Shown here in pieces: positions 43,289 through 52,380 of a stretch of 64,000 bases of DNA; position 1 is the first letter of the stretch; each line of letters begins with the position of its first letter. The notes beneath the pieces were generated by a model. That model did not search any database. It was not told the origin of the DNA and worked only from the letters and a program-made list of their open reading frames with translations. The DNA is from Streptomyces canus (lineage in GTDB: Bacteria > Actinomycetota > Actinomycetes > Streptomycetales > Streptomycetaceae), in assembly GCF_030815415.1 (NCBI RefSeq), contig NZ_JAUSWW010000001.1, forward strand, positions 62,001 through 126,000, written 5' to 3'. The position numbers and the translations under genes were made by a program.

Positions 43289-44428
43289 TCACCCGATGGG
43301 GACCACGTCCGTGAACACGACTCGGTCCGCCAGCTCTGAAGGTTGGTCCGGCTCCACCCCGTCGGGCAGCGGGCGCGCCTCTCCGCCAGGGATCAGCTCG
43401 ATCTCCCGTACGCGTACCCGCAGGGGGCCGGGCCCCGGCGCGTCCGCGAGCAGCGTCACGCCGAGTTCTCCCCTGGCACCGCCGACCGGTACCCAGCCGG
43501 CGGCCTCGGGGTCGTTCGGGTCCGAGGCGGCTCCCTCCACTCCGGTGTCGGTGAGCCGCTCCACGGACACACGGACGGAGTTGGGTTCCGGTCCGTCGGG
43601 ACCGATGCCGTCGAGGGTGATCTGCAGCATGTCGTCGGGAGCGGGCTCCACGGTCAGCGTCCGGTCGGGCAACAGGGGGACGAAGTCCGCGCGGACGGCC
43701 GGCGAGAGGGCGAGACCCTGCAGGCTGTGGGGTTGCAGGCGGGCGAGGGCGGGTCGTACGAGGGGGCTGTAGGAGTTGGTGGCGGGGAGCGGGACGTCGG
43801 CGTACCAGCTGTCGCCGTGCGACCAGACGGGGTGCCCCACCGCGAGCACCCGACCGCCTGTCTCGCTCAGGACGACGGGGGTGCCGTTCAGGGTCGGGGA
43901 GCGCGGCGGGATCGCTGTGTCCCAGATGGGGTCGCGGCCGAGGAGGGTGACGTAGGGCAGGAGGTCCTCGTCCGGATCGCCCTGGGCGACCAGCAGCGCC
44001 AGTTGCTCATCGGCGCCCGTGGTGAACCAGGGGCGGGCCAGTTCGACGCGCAGCCGGTTGCCCAGTCTCCGGTGCGTGATGACGTCGTCCTCCTGGTCGG
44101 TGGTCCAGGTGAACGCCGGGACGACCGACAGGACTTTGGGTGCTGTCGGACGGGCGGAGCTCGGGACGACGACCTCGGGTGTGGGGGCGGAGGCCCGGAA
44201 GTCGTCCGGGGTTCCGTCGTCGTAGAACGCCCGGAACCGGCTGTTGGCAGTGAGGGTGTACGTGACGCGGCGGTGCTTGGTGTCGCCGAACTCGTGCCGC
44301 AGCAGCGGCAGTTCGGTGGCGCCGCGTTCCACAGGGACGACGGTGGCGGTGGCGGAGACCGGGCGGCTGCCCGCGTCGTCGACCTCCGGCCGGGTGCGAA
44401 GCTTTGTCGGTGGTGGGCTGGGCGGCAC
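43289..44428 (-). pseudogene. C-terminal remnant of a large, possibly phage-tail-like-system protein
   Basis: About 379 codons. DTKHRRVTYTLTANSRFRAFY, LRVELARPWFTTGADEQLALL, LLPYVTLLGRDPIWDT, SWYADVPLPATNSYSPLVRPALARLQPHSLQG and LSPAVRADFVPLLPDRTL recall the end of large hypothetical proteins found near contractile injection (phage-tail-like) loci in Streptomyces; I rate that assignment moderate. The N-terminal part is missing: the frame begins inside the end of the AraC gene, so a deletion joined the two. The remnant could still be translated from the GTG at 44428, but it is probably a broken gene. Confidence 0.5.
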
Positions 44429-45188
44429 GGATGCTGCGTGGGGCGGCCCCGAGTTCGCGTCGGCAGGCCTTGTTGAACGCCTGGAGGTCGGGAATTCCGA
44501 CGGAGGCCGCGACGGCGGGGATGGTCAGCGTGGTGGCCCGCAGGAAGTGGCGGGCCCGTTCCATCCGCCGGGCCCGGATGTAGCCGACGACCGTCTCCCC
44601 GGTGGCGGCGCGGAACAGCCGGGTCAGGTGATTGTGCGAGACACCCGCCGCCTTCGCGATCTCGGACACGGTCAGCGGCTCGGCCAGCCGGGTCTCGATC
44701 AGTGCCGCCGCCGCGGCGACAGCGGGATGGGCGGCCCGGGTGTCCCGTGTCGTCGGCGGGGCGAGCTGCGCGACCCGCCACAGCGCCGCCCACACCTCGG
44801 CCGCCGCCCGCGCCGCCGTGTTCGGCCAAACGGCCAGTGCCTGCCTCAACTGCGCGGTGAGCAACGGCAGTTCCGGCCCCGCGTCCTGGATCACCGGGAC
44901 GCTCCTAGGTGTGCCGGACGGGCTCAGGCGCGGATGGACGTAGAGGTGCTCGGAGCGACCCCGGTAGCGGTAGCGGACCTGGGTGCCGGGCGGGACGAGG
45001 CTGACCCTGCCGGGGCGGATCAGGTGCGGGGTGCCGTTCACCGTCAGGTCGGCCTCATAGCCGTAGAGATGAAGCTGCCACAGGTCTGGCAGCGTGAACT
45101 CGTCCACCTGGCCGGCGGGGCCGTGCACGCCGACGCCGACTGCGGCGAGAGCGGGAGGCTCGTCGAGATGGACGAGGGCCGTGTGCAT
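44007..45188 (-). CDS. AraC-family regulator, C-terminus fused out of frame
   Basis: The N-terminal part is a cupin-like sensor domain (ATG 45188; VDEFTLPDLWQLHLYGYEADL, RPGRVSLVPPGTQVRYRYRG). The DNA-binding domain is intact: IETRLAEPLTVSEIAKAAGVSHNHLTRLFRAATGETVVGYIRARRMERARHFL, TIPAVAASVGIPDLQAFNKACRRELGAAPRSIR. The native protein probably ended near 44410. The frame instead continues to 44007 through sequence that belongs to another gene in a different frame, adding about 130 unrelated Arg/Pro/His-rich residues. It is divergent from the PhyH-type gene at 45333, which it may control. Confidence 0.65.
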   Translation of the reverse strand: MHTALVHLDEPPALAAVGVGVHGPAGQVDEFTLPDLWQLHLYGYEADLTVNGTPHLIRPGRVSLVPPGTQVRYRYRGRSEHLYVHPRLSPSGTPRSVPVIQDAGPELPLLTAQLRQALAVWPNTAARAAAEVWAALWRVAQLAPPTTRDTRAAHPAVAAAAALIETRLAEPLTVSEIAKAAGVSHNHLTRLFRAATGETVVGYIRARRMERARHFLRATTLTIPAVAASVGIPDLQAFNKACRRELGAAPRSIRAAQPTTDKASHPAGGRRRGQPPGLRHRHRRPCGTRRHRTAAAAARVRRHQAPPRHVHPHCQQPVPGVLRRRNPGRLPGLRPHTRGRRPELRPSDSTQSPVGRPGVHLDHRPGGRRHHAPETGQPAARRTGPPLVHHGRR

Positions 45189-45332
45189 GGGCACCTGTTC
45201 TACCACGACGCCGGTAGGCGCGCACCGGGATCGCCGTCCCCGGCCCTTGCCGGTCCTGGTGGTGAGAATCGACCAGTGGAGGGTGAACGTGACCCACGCG
45301 GCGGGCGGGGGGCGGTGCCTAGCGTGGCGGTC

Positions 45333-46148
45333 ATGGAGAAGAGGCAGGAACTGCTCAGCTCGGTCGAGATGGCGCGCTTCGTGGCGCACGGGTCGCTGCG
45401 TCTGGACGCGGTGGTCCCGGCGGAGATGAACGCCGAGGGCCTGGCGGTGCTGGCGCAAGACGTGGCGCCGGTGCCGTACGGGACGCCGCTGTCCGAGGCG
45501 TACCCGGCGGATTCGTTCGTCCGCAGGCTGCTGGACCTTCCACGGGTGGCCGGTGCCCTGCACAGCCTGGTCGGCCGGGAACCGACGGTGGACCACCACT
45601 TCGTCCACATCCGCGAGCCCCGCGGCGGGGACGCGCAGCCGCTGCACGGGGACGCCGTCATCGACGTCCGGCCGGACGCCTTCGACGTGCAGTTGATGTA
45701 CTACCCGCAGGCGGTGACGCTCGACATGGGTGGCACCCTCAGCGTGCCGGGAAGCCATCTGCGCCGCATCAACGAGTCCGACACCGGCCGCTACCAGAAT
45801 CTGCGCGGCCAGTCGCGGCTGGTCTGCCCGGCGGGCACGGTGGTGTTTCTGCACCACGGGCTCTGGCACGCGGGGCGGCGTAACGACAGCGACACGGTCC
45901 GCTACATGTTCAAGATCCGCTTCAACCCGACGGTCCGTCAGCAGCGTCTGTGGGACACCTCGGACCTGGACGACCCCCAGGTGGTCCGGGAGCTGGACGT
46001 GACGTTCCCCTGGTACGAGCCGGCCACGGGACGTCTGGAGCGCTACAACCGCATCCTGCTGTGGCGGGCCCTGACCGGCGACGACTCCTTCGACATCGAC
46101 TACTGGGTCACCAGGGTCTCCAACCGCCCGCAGGAGGCCGCGGTATGA
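45333..46148 (+). CDS. Phytanoyl-CoA dioxygenase (PhyH) family oxygenase
   Basis: 271 aa. The Fe(II) triad is HGD (QPLHGDAVID) with distal His in HHGLWHAGRRN; GTLSVPGSHLRRINES and FKIRFNP are typical PhyH-family neighbours. A cytoplasmic non-haem iron, 2-oxoglutarate-dependent hydroxylase is expected; the substrate is unknown. TAGCGT sits 7 nt before the ATG, so the transcript may be leaderless. Its stop overlaps the next start (ATGA), and an AraC gene is divergent. Confidence 0.72.
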   Translation: MEKRQELLSSVEMARFVAHGSLRLDAVVPAEMNAEGLAVLAQDVAPVPYGTPLSEAYPADSFVRRLLDLPRVAGALHSLVGREPTVDHHFVHIREPRGGDAQPLHGDAVIDVRPDAFDVQLMYYPQAVTLDMGGTLSVPGSHLRRINESDTGRYQNLRGQSRLVCPAGTVVFLHHGLWHAGRRNDSDTVRYMFKIRFNPTVRQQRLWDTSDLDDPQVVRELDVTFPWYEPATGRLERYNRILLWRALTGDDSFDIDYWVTRVSNRPQEAAV

Positions 46149-46456
46149 CGAGCGAGGCGATGTCCCGCACGACGCTGCGGCAGCAGGTGCTGGTGCTGTA
46201 CCTGGCCAACTCCGCCCTGGACTCCCATGTCGTCGGCTGGTCGCTGTACGACGGCACCGGCCGCACCTCCCCCACCACGGGCGACAGCGACGAACCGCCG
46301 TACGACTCGGGGGTGGCGGCGCTGCGGGACGGCTGGCGGCTGATCCAGGCGGCGCAGCTGATCCCGCCGTATCCGGGCCACGAGTACGACGTCTCGTTCC
46401 TCAAGTTCGAGTTCTTCTTCGAACGGCTCGTGGACATGGCGGCGGAACTTCCGTAG
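46145..46456 (+). CDS. Small protein coupled to the PhyH gene
   Basis: 103 aa: LRQQVLVLYLANSALDSHVVGWSLYDG, YDSGVAALRDGWRLIQAAQLIPPYPGHEYDVSFLKFEFFFERLVDMA. It is largely helical and I do not recognise the family. The 4-bp overlap with the oxygenase gene suggests a partner or a shared function. Confidence 0.6.
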   Translation: MTSEAMSRTTLRQQVLVLYLANSALDSHVVGWSLYDGTGRTSPTTGDSDEPPYDSGVAALRDGWRLIQAAQLIPPYPGHEYDVSFLKFEFFFERLVDMAAELP

Positions 46457-46498
46457 ACCCGCTCCATCGCCGCGCCTGAACTCGCCTAGCGGCCCAAC

Positions 46499-46509
46499 AC
46501 ATCCTATGT
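46499..46509. promoter_or_regulatory. Weak palindrome related to the fucose operator
   Basis: ACATCCTATGT resembles the core ACATC-S-GATGT of the sites at 46617 and 52496 with one change. It lies 283 bp before the fucosidase start and could be a secondary site. Confidence 0.25.
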
Positions 46510-46616
46510 CTGGGCCGCTCCACCCTTCGATACGAGCGCACCCTCGACCGCAGCTTCCAGCTTTATCTGCCAATTTTCGTCGTTCCCCTGGACAGGCCAC
46601 CAACTCATACCTCTTA

Positions 46617-46631
46617 ATACATCCGATGTTG
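46617..46631. promoter_or_regulatory. Operator-like palindrome upstream of fucosidase 1
   Basis: ATACATCCGATGTTG is near-palindromic (ATACATC-C-GATGTtg). The 16-bp string TTAATACATCCGATGT (46614-46629) recurs exactly on the opposite strand at 52496-52511, upstream of the second fucosidase. It lies 151 bp before the start codon. A GntR-type or similar repressor is the expected binder. Confidence 0.6.
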
Positions 46632-46781
46632 CTCCGTCGAATGTGCCTCCCAGGGCAGCCTTGTCGGCAGGTCCCGCTGACACTCCCCCCACCCCTTTGG
46701 ACGCCCGCCCGACCGGCATCGGCTGCCCCTGGACATCGACACCGCGACGAATGCCGTCGATCGATCCACAGGAGTTGAGCC

Positions 46782-48734
46782 GTGTCCTCCCCCAGAATGT
46801 CCCGCCGCACGTTTCTCGGTGCCGCGGGGGCGGCGACCGCCGCGACCGCGCTGCCGCTCGTCCCCGGCTTCTCCGGGCTGCTGTCGCAGGCCTCCGCCGC
46901 GGACACCCAGAGCAACCTGAGCAAGATGGTCGACATGCGGTTCGGCATGTTCAACCACTTCAGCCTGGGCACCTTCACCAACCAGGAGTGGGCGGAACCC
47001 AACCAGAGCCCCACCCTCTTCGCCCCGCCGAGTGTCAACTGCGCGCAGTGGGCCGACGCGGCGGCCGCCGCGAAGATGAGCTACGGCTTCCTGACCACCA
47101 GGCACCACGACGGTTTCGCCCTGTGGCCGAGCGCCTACGGCACCCAGAACGTCGTGAACAGCTCCTACAAGCACGACGTCGTCCAGGCGTACTGCGACGC
47201 CTTCCGGGCGAAGGGGCTGAAGGTCGGGCTGTACTACTCGATCTGGGACCGCACCTTCGGCGTCGAGGCCTGGGAGAGCCGGCACAAGGTGACCGGCCTG
47301 GAGATCACCGACGCCATCCAGCCCCGCCACATGACCTTCATCCTCGGTCAGATCCGCGAACTGCTGACCAACTACGGCACCATCGACATGTTCATGACTG
47401 ACGGTTACGCGTGGCAGATGGGGCAGCAGGCCGTCTCCTACCAGGCGATCCGTTCGCTGGTGAAGGAACTGCAGCCGGACTGCGTCATGATCGACCTCGG
47501 CGGGCTGTCGGAGCCCTTCCTCGGCGACGCGATCTTCTTCGAGGAACCGCTGGGCGTCACGGCGCCGACGGGCAACACCTACGCCGGTATGCAGGGACAG
47601 ACCATCAGCAACGGCTGGTTCTGGCACCCCTCCACCCCGACCGAGGGCCTCATGAGCAAGGCCGCGATTCTCTCGCACCTGGCCGACCTGGAACCGAAGT
47701 ACACCTCGTTCATCCTCAACTGCCCGCCCAACCGCAACGGCCTGCTCGACACCAACGTCGTCAACCGGCTGGCCGAGGTAGGCGCGGCCTGGAGCCCCAA
47801 CGCCGCTAGGCCGCCGCTGCCCACCCAGCCGCTGCGCGCCGAGCACCCCGTCACACCGGTCAACGCGTACGCCACCGGCTTCCACACCGGCGAGGGTCCG
47901 TTCAACGCCATCGACGGACTCAGCGACGTCCGCTACGAGACCTGCTGGTCGACCTGGGGGCTGTCGGCGCCGCTGCCGCAGTCCATCACCATCGATCTCG
48001 GCGGCGTGTGGAGCAACGTCTCCGCCCTGGAGTACCTGCCCAAGCAGTGGGGCCGCAACAACTCCACCGACGGCGACATCACCTCGTACACCATCCTGAC
48101 CAGCACCGACGGGGTCACCTTCACCCAGGTCGCCACGGGCACCTGGGCCGGCAACCGCAAGACCAAGCTGGTCGAGTGGCCCAACCGGAACGTGGGCTTC
48201 GTACGGCTCCAGGTCAACGCGGCCACCGGCGGCTACGCCAACGTCAACAGCCTCAGGATCGGCGGCCGGTCGGTCAAGCCGGCCCTGGTCTCCACCACGC
48301 TGCCCGGCGACGGCACGGTCTACCGCCTGGTCGCCCGACACAGCGGCAAGTCCGTGGACGTGGAGGGCAGGCGCACCACCGACGGCACCAAGGTTCTGCA
48401 GTGGTCCTCGCTCGACCAGACGAACCAGAAGTGGGCCTTCGTCAAGACCGGCGACGGCTACTACAAGATCAAGGGCGTGGGCAGCGGCAAGCTCCTGGAG
48501 GTCCAGGGCCTGTCCCGCGCGGAAGGCGGCACCGCCGGCATCTGGGGAGACGCCGACGCTCCCCAGCAGCACTGGGCCGTCACGCCCACCGGTGACGGGT
48601 ACCACGTCCTCGTCGACCGCTACAGCGGCCTCTGCCTCGCCGTCGACGAGGGCAGCAGCGCGGACGGAGCCGCCGTCGAGCAGCAGACGTACACGTCGCA
48701 GACGCATCAGCAGTGGCGGATCGTCGCCGTCTGA
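46782..48734 (+). CDS. Secreted alpha-L-fucosidase (GH29) with F5/8-type and ricin-B modules
   Basis: 650 aa. Tat signal (MSRRTFLGAAGAATAATALPL). GH29 catalytic domain, residues about 40-340: MRFGMFNHFSLGTF, FLTTRHHDGFALWPS, LKVGLYYSIWDR, and IDMFMTDGYAW in the position of the nucleophile Asp. Then a discoidin-like module (NAIDGLSDVRYETCWSTWG, SITIDLGG; about 345-500) and a ricin-B lectin module (YRLVARHSGKSVDVEGR, QTNQKWAFV, QQHWAVTPTGDGYHVL, QQWRIV). It removes L-fucose from glycans such as fucosylated xyloglucan outside the cell. The GTG start has AGGAG 7 nt upstream. An operator-like palindrome is upstream and a hairpin follows the stop. Confidence 0.85.
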   Translation: MSSPRMSRRTFLGAAGAATAATALPLVPGFSGLLSQASAADTQSNLSKMVDMRFGMFNHFSLGTFTNQEWAEPNQSPTLFAPPSVNCAQWADAAAAAKMSYGFLTTRHHDGFALWPSAYGTQNVVNSSYKHDVVQAYCDAFRAKGLKVGLYYSIWDRTFGVEAWESRHKVTGLEITDAIQPRHMTFILGQIRELLTNYGTIDMFMTDGYAWQMGQQAVSYQAIRSLVKELQPDCVMIDLGGLSEPFLGDAIFFEEPLGVTAPTGNTYAGMQGQTISNGWFWHPSTPTEGLMSKAAILSHLADLEPKYTSFILNCPPNRNGLLDTNVVNRLAEVGAAWSPNAARPPLPTQPLRAEHPVTPVNAYATGFHTGEGPFNAIDGLSDVRYETCWSTWGLSAPLPQSITIDLGGVWSNVSALEYLPKQWGRNNSTDGDITSYTILTSTDGVTFTQVATGTWAGNRKTKLVEWPNRNVGFVRLQVNAATGGYANVNSLRIGGRSVKPALVSTTLPGDGTVYRLVARHSGKSVDVEGRRTTDGTKVLQWSSLDQTNQKWAFVKTGDGYYKIKGVGSGKLLEVQGLSRAEGGTAGIWGDADAPQQHWAVTPTGDGYHVLVDRYSGLCLAVDEGSSADGAAVEQQTYTSQTHQQWRIVAV

Positions 48735-48759
48735 CCCTGCTCTTCGCGGGCGCGGGAGG

Positions 48760-48780
48760 TGCGGGCGTCTCGCGCCCGCA
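48760..48780 (+). terminator. Terminator of fucosidase 1
   Basis: TGCGGGCG (48760-48767) pairs with CGCCCGCA (48773-48780), 5-nt loop, 26 nt after the stop. Confidence 0.55.
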
Positions 48781-48935
48781 CCCATAGACGAAAAACTGAC
48801 AAAACACCCGCCCGCCATTCGACACCGCCAGGCATTCTCTACAACGGACCTGCGCAATGACCGGGAGTGATCACGCTCGTGGACCGGTGACCGGCCCACG
48901 AGCGTGGCCGCGCTACGACTCCCCAGCTCCTCGGA

Positions 48936-49371
48936 ATGACCCCGGTGAAGCCCAGCGGCTCCGACGGCCCGCTCAGCGGGTCACGGGACATCGGCACGCT
49001 GTACCCGGCGCTCTGGGCCGCCAACCCCCTCTTCGCCACGGCGACGGGCCTCGCCCAGGCCGCGAACAAGCAGTCCTACGTCGTCCGCACCGGCATCGGC
49101 GACAACGCCAACGGCGCCTTCTCCAACGACGGCGGCCAGACAGGAACTTCACGGCCGTCACCAGCTGCCAGGCCTCGTACACGGTCGGCTTCGGCAAAGC
49201 CGCCGACGGCGCCCGCGGCCCGGCGATCTACCACCTCGCCACCGTCTCGGGCGTCACTGGCCAGTGGGGCGGGGCTGGCTCGGTGAGGCCATCACCGGAG
49301 ACCCGCGGGAATACGGCCGGGTGTACCTGGCCACCCACGGGCGCGGTATCCAGTTCGGGCAGCCGGCCTGA
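48936..49371 (+). pseudogene. GH74 xyloglucanase C-terminal remnant
   Basis: Three frames in sequence give a GH74 ending: SGSRDIGTLYPALWAANPLFATATGLA and YVVRTGIGDNANGAFSNDGGQ; then ASYTVGFGKAADGARGPAIYHLATVSGVTG; then GEAITGDPREYGRVYLATHGRGIQFGQPA-stop (TGA at 49369). At least two frameshifts and deletions are present and most of the propeller is missing. It suggests that a xyloglucan-degrading enzyme once stood beside the fucosidases. Confidence 0.6.
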
Positions 49372-49377
49372 CGCATC

Positions 49378-49422
49378 GGCATCGGGTCTCTCCGAATGCT
49401 CCGTGCGGAGAGACCCGATGCC
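49378..49422. terminator. Perfect 17-bp hairpin
   Basis: Arm 49378-49394 (GGCATCGGGTCTCTCCG) is an exact reverse complement of 49406-49422; the loop is 11 nt. It lies just after the GH74 remnant and before the end of the convergent expansin-like gene, so it can serve both strands. Confidence 0.65.
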
Positions 49423-49431
49423 GGGGCGGGG

Positions 49432-50415
49432 TCAGTGCCGGGCGAACTGGACTCCCGTCGACTGCACGGCGTCCGGCCGCACAGCGAGGCCGTTGATGGT
49501 GAGTCGTTCTCCGTAGATGTCGGTGAGCCTGATCGACTTGCCGCATCCGGTGCCATCGGGCGAGAGGAAGTAGTTGTAGCTGGTGCGGGTCAGCTGGCGC
49601 CAGCCGCCGCCGGTGCTGACCTCCAGCCGGGCGAGCGGGTTGCGGTGCCCGATGGCCTGGATGCCGCACCAGTAGGGGCTGGATCCGTTCTTGTAGCGGA
49701 TCGAGATCGTGCCCACCGAGCTGGGGCTCACCAGGCTCCAGGTGATGCCGATCCGGCCGGTCGAGGTGGGGGCAAGTTTGGCGAAGGCCTGTTCGCTGAG
49801 GTCGAGTTGACCCGGCGCACACGGCAGCGGGCATTCGTTGGTGATCCGGACCGTGACGGAGTTGCCGTTCGCCGCGCGCACGAGTATGTACGCCCCGCAG
49901 GCCTTGGACGTCTCGTAGTCGGTGGTGTTCATCGCCGCGATCATCATGTCGCTGCTCGGCCCGTACGAGCAGGCGCCGTCCCCGACCCCGGCCTTGTAGA
50001 CGGTGGCGACTCCCGGGTAGGTGACGCTGCCCCGGATCCGCCCGGCCAGGGACGACGTGCCGGGCACCTTCTGCGAGGACGCCCCCGACGAGGTCTGGGA
50101 CGGGGACGCGGCGCCCTTCGGCTTCTTGGGCTTCGCCTTCTTGGGCTTCGGCTTCTTGGCCTTGGGTGAGGCGGACTCCGCGGACGGGGAGGGCGTGGGG
50201 GACGTCTTCCCGGGCGGTGACGGCGAGCTCGTCTCTTCGGCGCCGGCGACGGCCGTGGCCGCGGTCCGCGCGGCGTCCTCCTTGCCGTCCGGCCGCATCG
50301 TGATGGCCAGGCAGACGAGGAGACCTGTAACGACCAGCCCCGTGGTCGTACCCACCATCAGCTGGCGTCTGTGCCTGCGCTGCCGTGCGGCCTGGCGTGA
50401 TTCTGGCATGTCCAT
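49432..50415 (-). CDS. Expansin-like secreted protein (RlpA/DPBB fold plus CBM63-like domain)
   Basis: 327 aa. A basic start, then a membrane helix (LMVGTTTGLVVTGLLVCLAIT) acting as signal or anchor, and a long Pro/Ser/Lys linker with repeated KPKKAKPKKPKG. The double-psi beta-barrel follows (GVATVYKAGVGDGACSYG, VRITNECPLPCAPGQLDLSEQAFAKLA), with the HFD-type acidic residue in QLDLSEQAF. A second domain (ISIRYKNGSSPYWCGIQAIGHRNPLARLEVSTGGGWRQL) matches bacterial expansins that loosen plant cell walls. It fits a xyloglucan/plant-polysaccharide locus. ATG 50415 or 50409 are both possible; the binding site is weak. Confidence 0.75.
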   Translation of the reverse strand: MDMPESRQAARQRRHRRQLMVGTTTGLVVTGLLVCLAITMRPDGKEDAARTAATAVAGAEETSSPSPPGKTSPTPSPSAESASPKAKKPKPKKAKPKKPKGAASPSQTSSGASSQKVPGTSSLAGRIRGSVTYPGVATVYKAGVGDGACSYGPSSDMMIAAMNTTDYETSKACGAYILVRAANGNSVTVRITNECPLPCAPGQLDLSEQAFAKLAPTSTGRIGITWSLVSPSSVGTISIRYKNGSSPYWCGIQAIGHRNPLARLEVSTGGGWRQLTRTSYNYFLSPDGTGCGKSIRLTDIYGERLTINGLAVRPDAVQSTGVQFARH

Positions 50416-50554
50416 CCGTTCGAAGAGCGTGTCGCTTGCACTACCCAGTGGCCGTCGGTGCCGAAAAGGTTGCCGCCGATTCTCGATCTTTTTGGGGCGG
50501 GTCCGGGACCGGAACCTCCGGACGGCGGCGCCGCAGACGTGGCCCGCGGCGACC

Positions 50555-50592
50555 ACGTGCTCCCGCCCAAGAGTCCTTGGACGGGAGCACGT
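50555..50592 (-). terminator. Terminator of fucosidase 2
   Basis: ACGTGCTCCCG (50555-50565) pairs with CGGGAGCACGT (50582-50592), 11-bp stem, 16-nt loop, about 20 nt beyond the stop of the minus-strand fucosidase gene. Confidence 0.6.
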
Positions 50593-50610
50593 TCACGCTG
50601 CGCGGGCAGG

Positions 50611-52380
50611 TCAGCCGATCTTGGTCATGTTCCACTGCTGCGGGGCCCCGCCGTTGGGGGTCCACTGGATGACCTGGGTGTTGTCCGCCGTGTTGTTGGC
50701 GTTATCCAGCGCCTTTCCGCTGTGCCGGTTGATGAGCCGGAAGGCGCCGTTGCCGAGCGCGGTGACGGCCCACTGCTGCTGACGGCTGCCGTTGTCGGTC
50801 TTCTGCACCATCACCCCGCTGTCGGAGGTGCTGTTGTTGTCGTCAAGGGCCTTGCCGCTGCGGACACAGACCAGCTTGTAGTAGCCGTGGCCGAGGTCGG
50901 TGACCGTCCACTGCTGCGGCGAGCCGCCGTTGGCGGTCCACTGGATGACCGGGCTGCCGTCGTTGCCGGTGTTGCCGTTGTCGAGGGCCTTGCCGCTCTG
51001 GGCGCAGAGCAACCGGTAGACACCGCTCGCCAGGACGGCCGGCATACCGCTGACCTCCACGCAGACCACGGAGTCGTTCGCGTTGGGCGCCGAGGTCGGC
51101 ACGCTGACGTTGATCTGCCCGCCGCTGACGGAGTAGTTGAGGTTGGTGCCCGGGTTGTTCATCAGGTACACACGGCTGATCGTGTTGTACACCGCCGGAA
51201 TCTGCAGGGTGCCGCCCGTGGGCCAGTTGAAGACGTGGGCGAACAGCTTGCCGTTCTTCTTGGTGATCTTGCCCCAGGACGGCTCGGTGGCGAAGGGGCT
51301 GCCACTGGTGCCGTGGATGCTGTCGCTGTAGGTGGCCATCCACGAGGCCAGGCCGTTCAGGATGGTGACGGATCCAGGGGTCATGGTGCCGTCACCCTTG
51401 GGACCGATGTTGAGCAGGTAGTTGCCGTCCCGGGAGATGACGGTGACCATCTCCTGGATGATGTCCTTGACGGGCCGGTAGAGGCCCTCCGCCCAGCCTG
51501 TGTAGCCCCACTGGCCGTTCATGGTGGCGCAGGTCTCCCACGGCCGGTCCATCGGCTCGGCGGGCACCGACTGCTCCGGACAGGCGAAGTCGCCAAGCCC
51601 CTGGTCCCGCTTGACACGCTCGTTGACGATGAGGTTGGGCTTGCGCGCCATCAGCCAGGCGTACAGGTCCTCGCCGTCGGACTTGGCCCACCAGTCGCAC
51701 CAGTCGCCGTCGAACCACAGGACGGCCGGGTCGTAGCGGTCCAGCAGTTCCTGCAGCTGGCCCTTCATGTCGTTGATGTAGCCGGTACGGGCTGCCGGGT
51801 CGATGACGGAGTCGTAGTTGGGGGCGGGACGACAGGTCTGCGAGGGGTGGTTCCAGTCCATGATCGAGTAGTAGAGCCCGAACTTGACGCCCCGGTTCGT
51901 GCACTCGGTCTTCAGCTGGGCCAGCAGGTCGGGCTGGAAGTTGCTGTAGTCGTGCAGGTTGTACTGCTTGGTGCCGGTGGTGTCCTTGAAGCCCGCGACG
52001 TTGGAGTCCCACATCCCATAGCCCTCGTGGTGCTTGGCCGTGATCACGAGGTACTTCATGCCGGCGCTCGCGGCCAGTCCGGCGATCTGGGCGGCGTTGA
52101 AGCTGGACGGGTTGAACGGCTTGCTCACGTTGTTCTGCCAGTCGGCCTTGGACCAGTTGCCCTGGCTGAACTCCCACTCGCCCTTGCCGAGGTAGGAGTA
52201 GGAGCCGAAGTGAATGAACATCCCGAACCGGGCCTGGTACCACCAGTCCAGCTTCGAGGAGACGGAGTAGGCCTCGGCCGTGGTGGGCCACAGGGCCTGC
52301 GGCAGGCCGACGGCCACGGTACCGCCGGCAAGGGCCGCGGCCTTGATGAGGGAACGCCTGCTGAGGGGGGCGGAGGACAT
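50611..52380 (-). CDS. Secreted alpha-L-fucosidase (GH29) with ricin-B module
   Basis: 589 aa. Tat-type signal (SRRSLIKAAALAGGTVAVGL). The GH29 domain runs through residues about 40-440: FGMFIHFGSYSYLGKGEWEF, LVITAKHHEGYGMWDS, GVKFGLYYSIMDWNHP, and DPAVLWFDGDWCDWW with the nucleophile Asp. A C-terminal ricin-B lectin module follows (YRLLCAQSGKALDNGNTGND, QQWTVTDLGHGYYKL, IQWTPNGGAPQQW). It differs from fucosidase 1 in lacking the discoidin module. The ATG at 52380 has AGGAG 7 nt upstream; a longer frame to 52518 would run into the operator. An operator palindrome lies 116 bp upstream. Confidence 0.85.
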   Translation of the reverse strand: MSSAPLSRRSLIKAAALAGGTVAVGLPQALWPTTAEAYSVSSKLDWWYQARFGMFIHFGSYSYLGKGEWEFSQGNWSKADWQNNVSKPFNPSSFNAAQIAGLAASAGMKYLVITAKHHEGYGMWDSNVAGFKDTTGTKQYNLHDYSNFQPDLLAQLKTECTNRGVKFGLYYSIMDWNHPSQTCRPAPNYDSVIDPAARTGYINDMKGQLQELLDRYDPAVLWFDGDWCDWWAKSDGEDLYAWLMARKPNLIVNERVKRDQGLGDFACPEQSVPAEPMDRPWETCATMNGQWGYTGWAEGLYRPVKDIIQEMVTVISRDGNYLLNIGPKGDGTMTPGSVTILNGLASWMATYSDSIHGTSGSPFATEPSWGKITKKNGKLFAHVFNWPTGGTLQIPAVYNTISRVYLMNNPGTNLNYSVSGGQINVSVPTSAPNANDSVVCVEVSGMPAVLASGVYRLLCAQSGKALDNGNTGNDGSPVIQWTANGGSPQQWTVTDLGHGYYKLVCVRSGKALDDNNSTSDSGVMVQKTDNGSRQQQWAVTALGNGAFRLINRHSGKALDNANNTADNTQVIQWTPNGGAPQQWNMTKIG

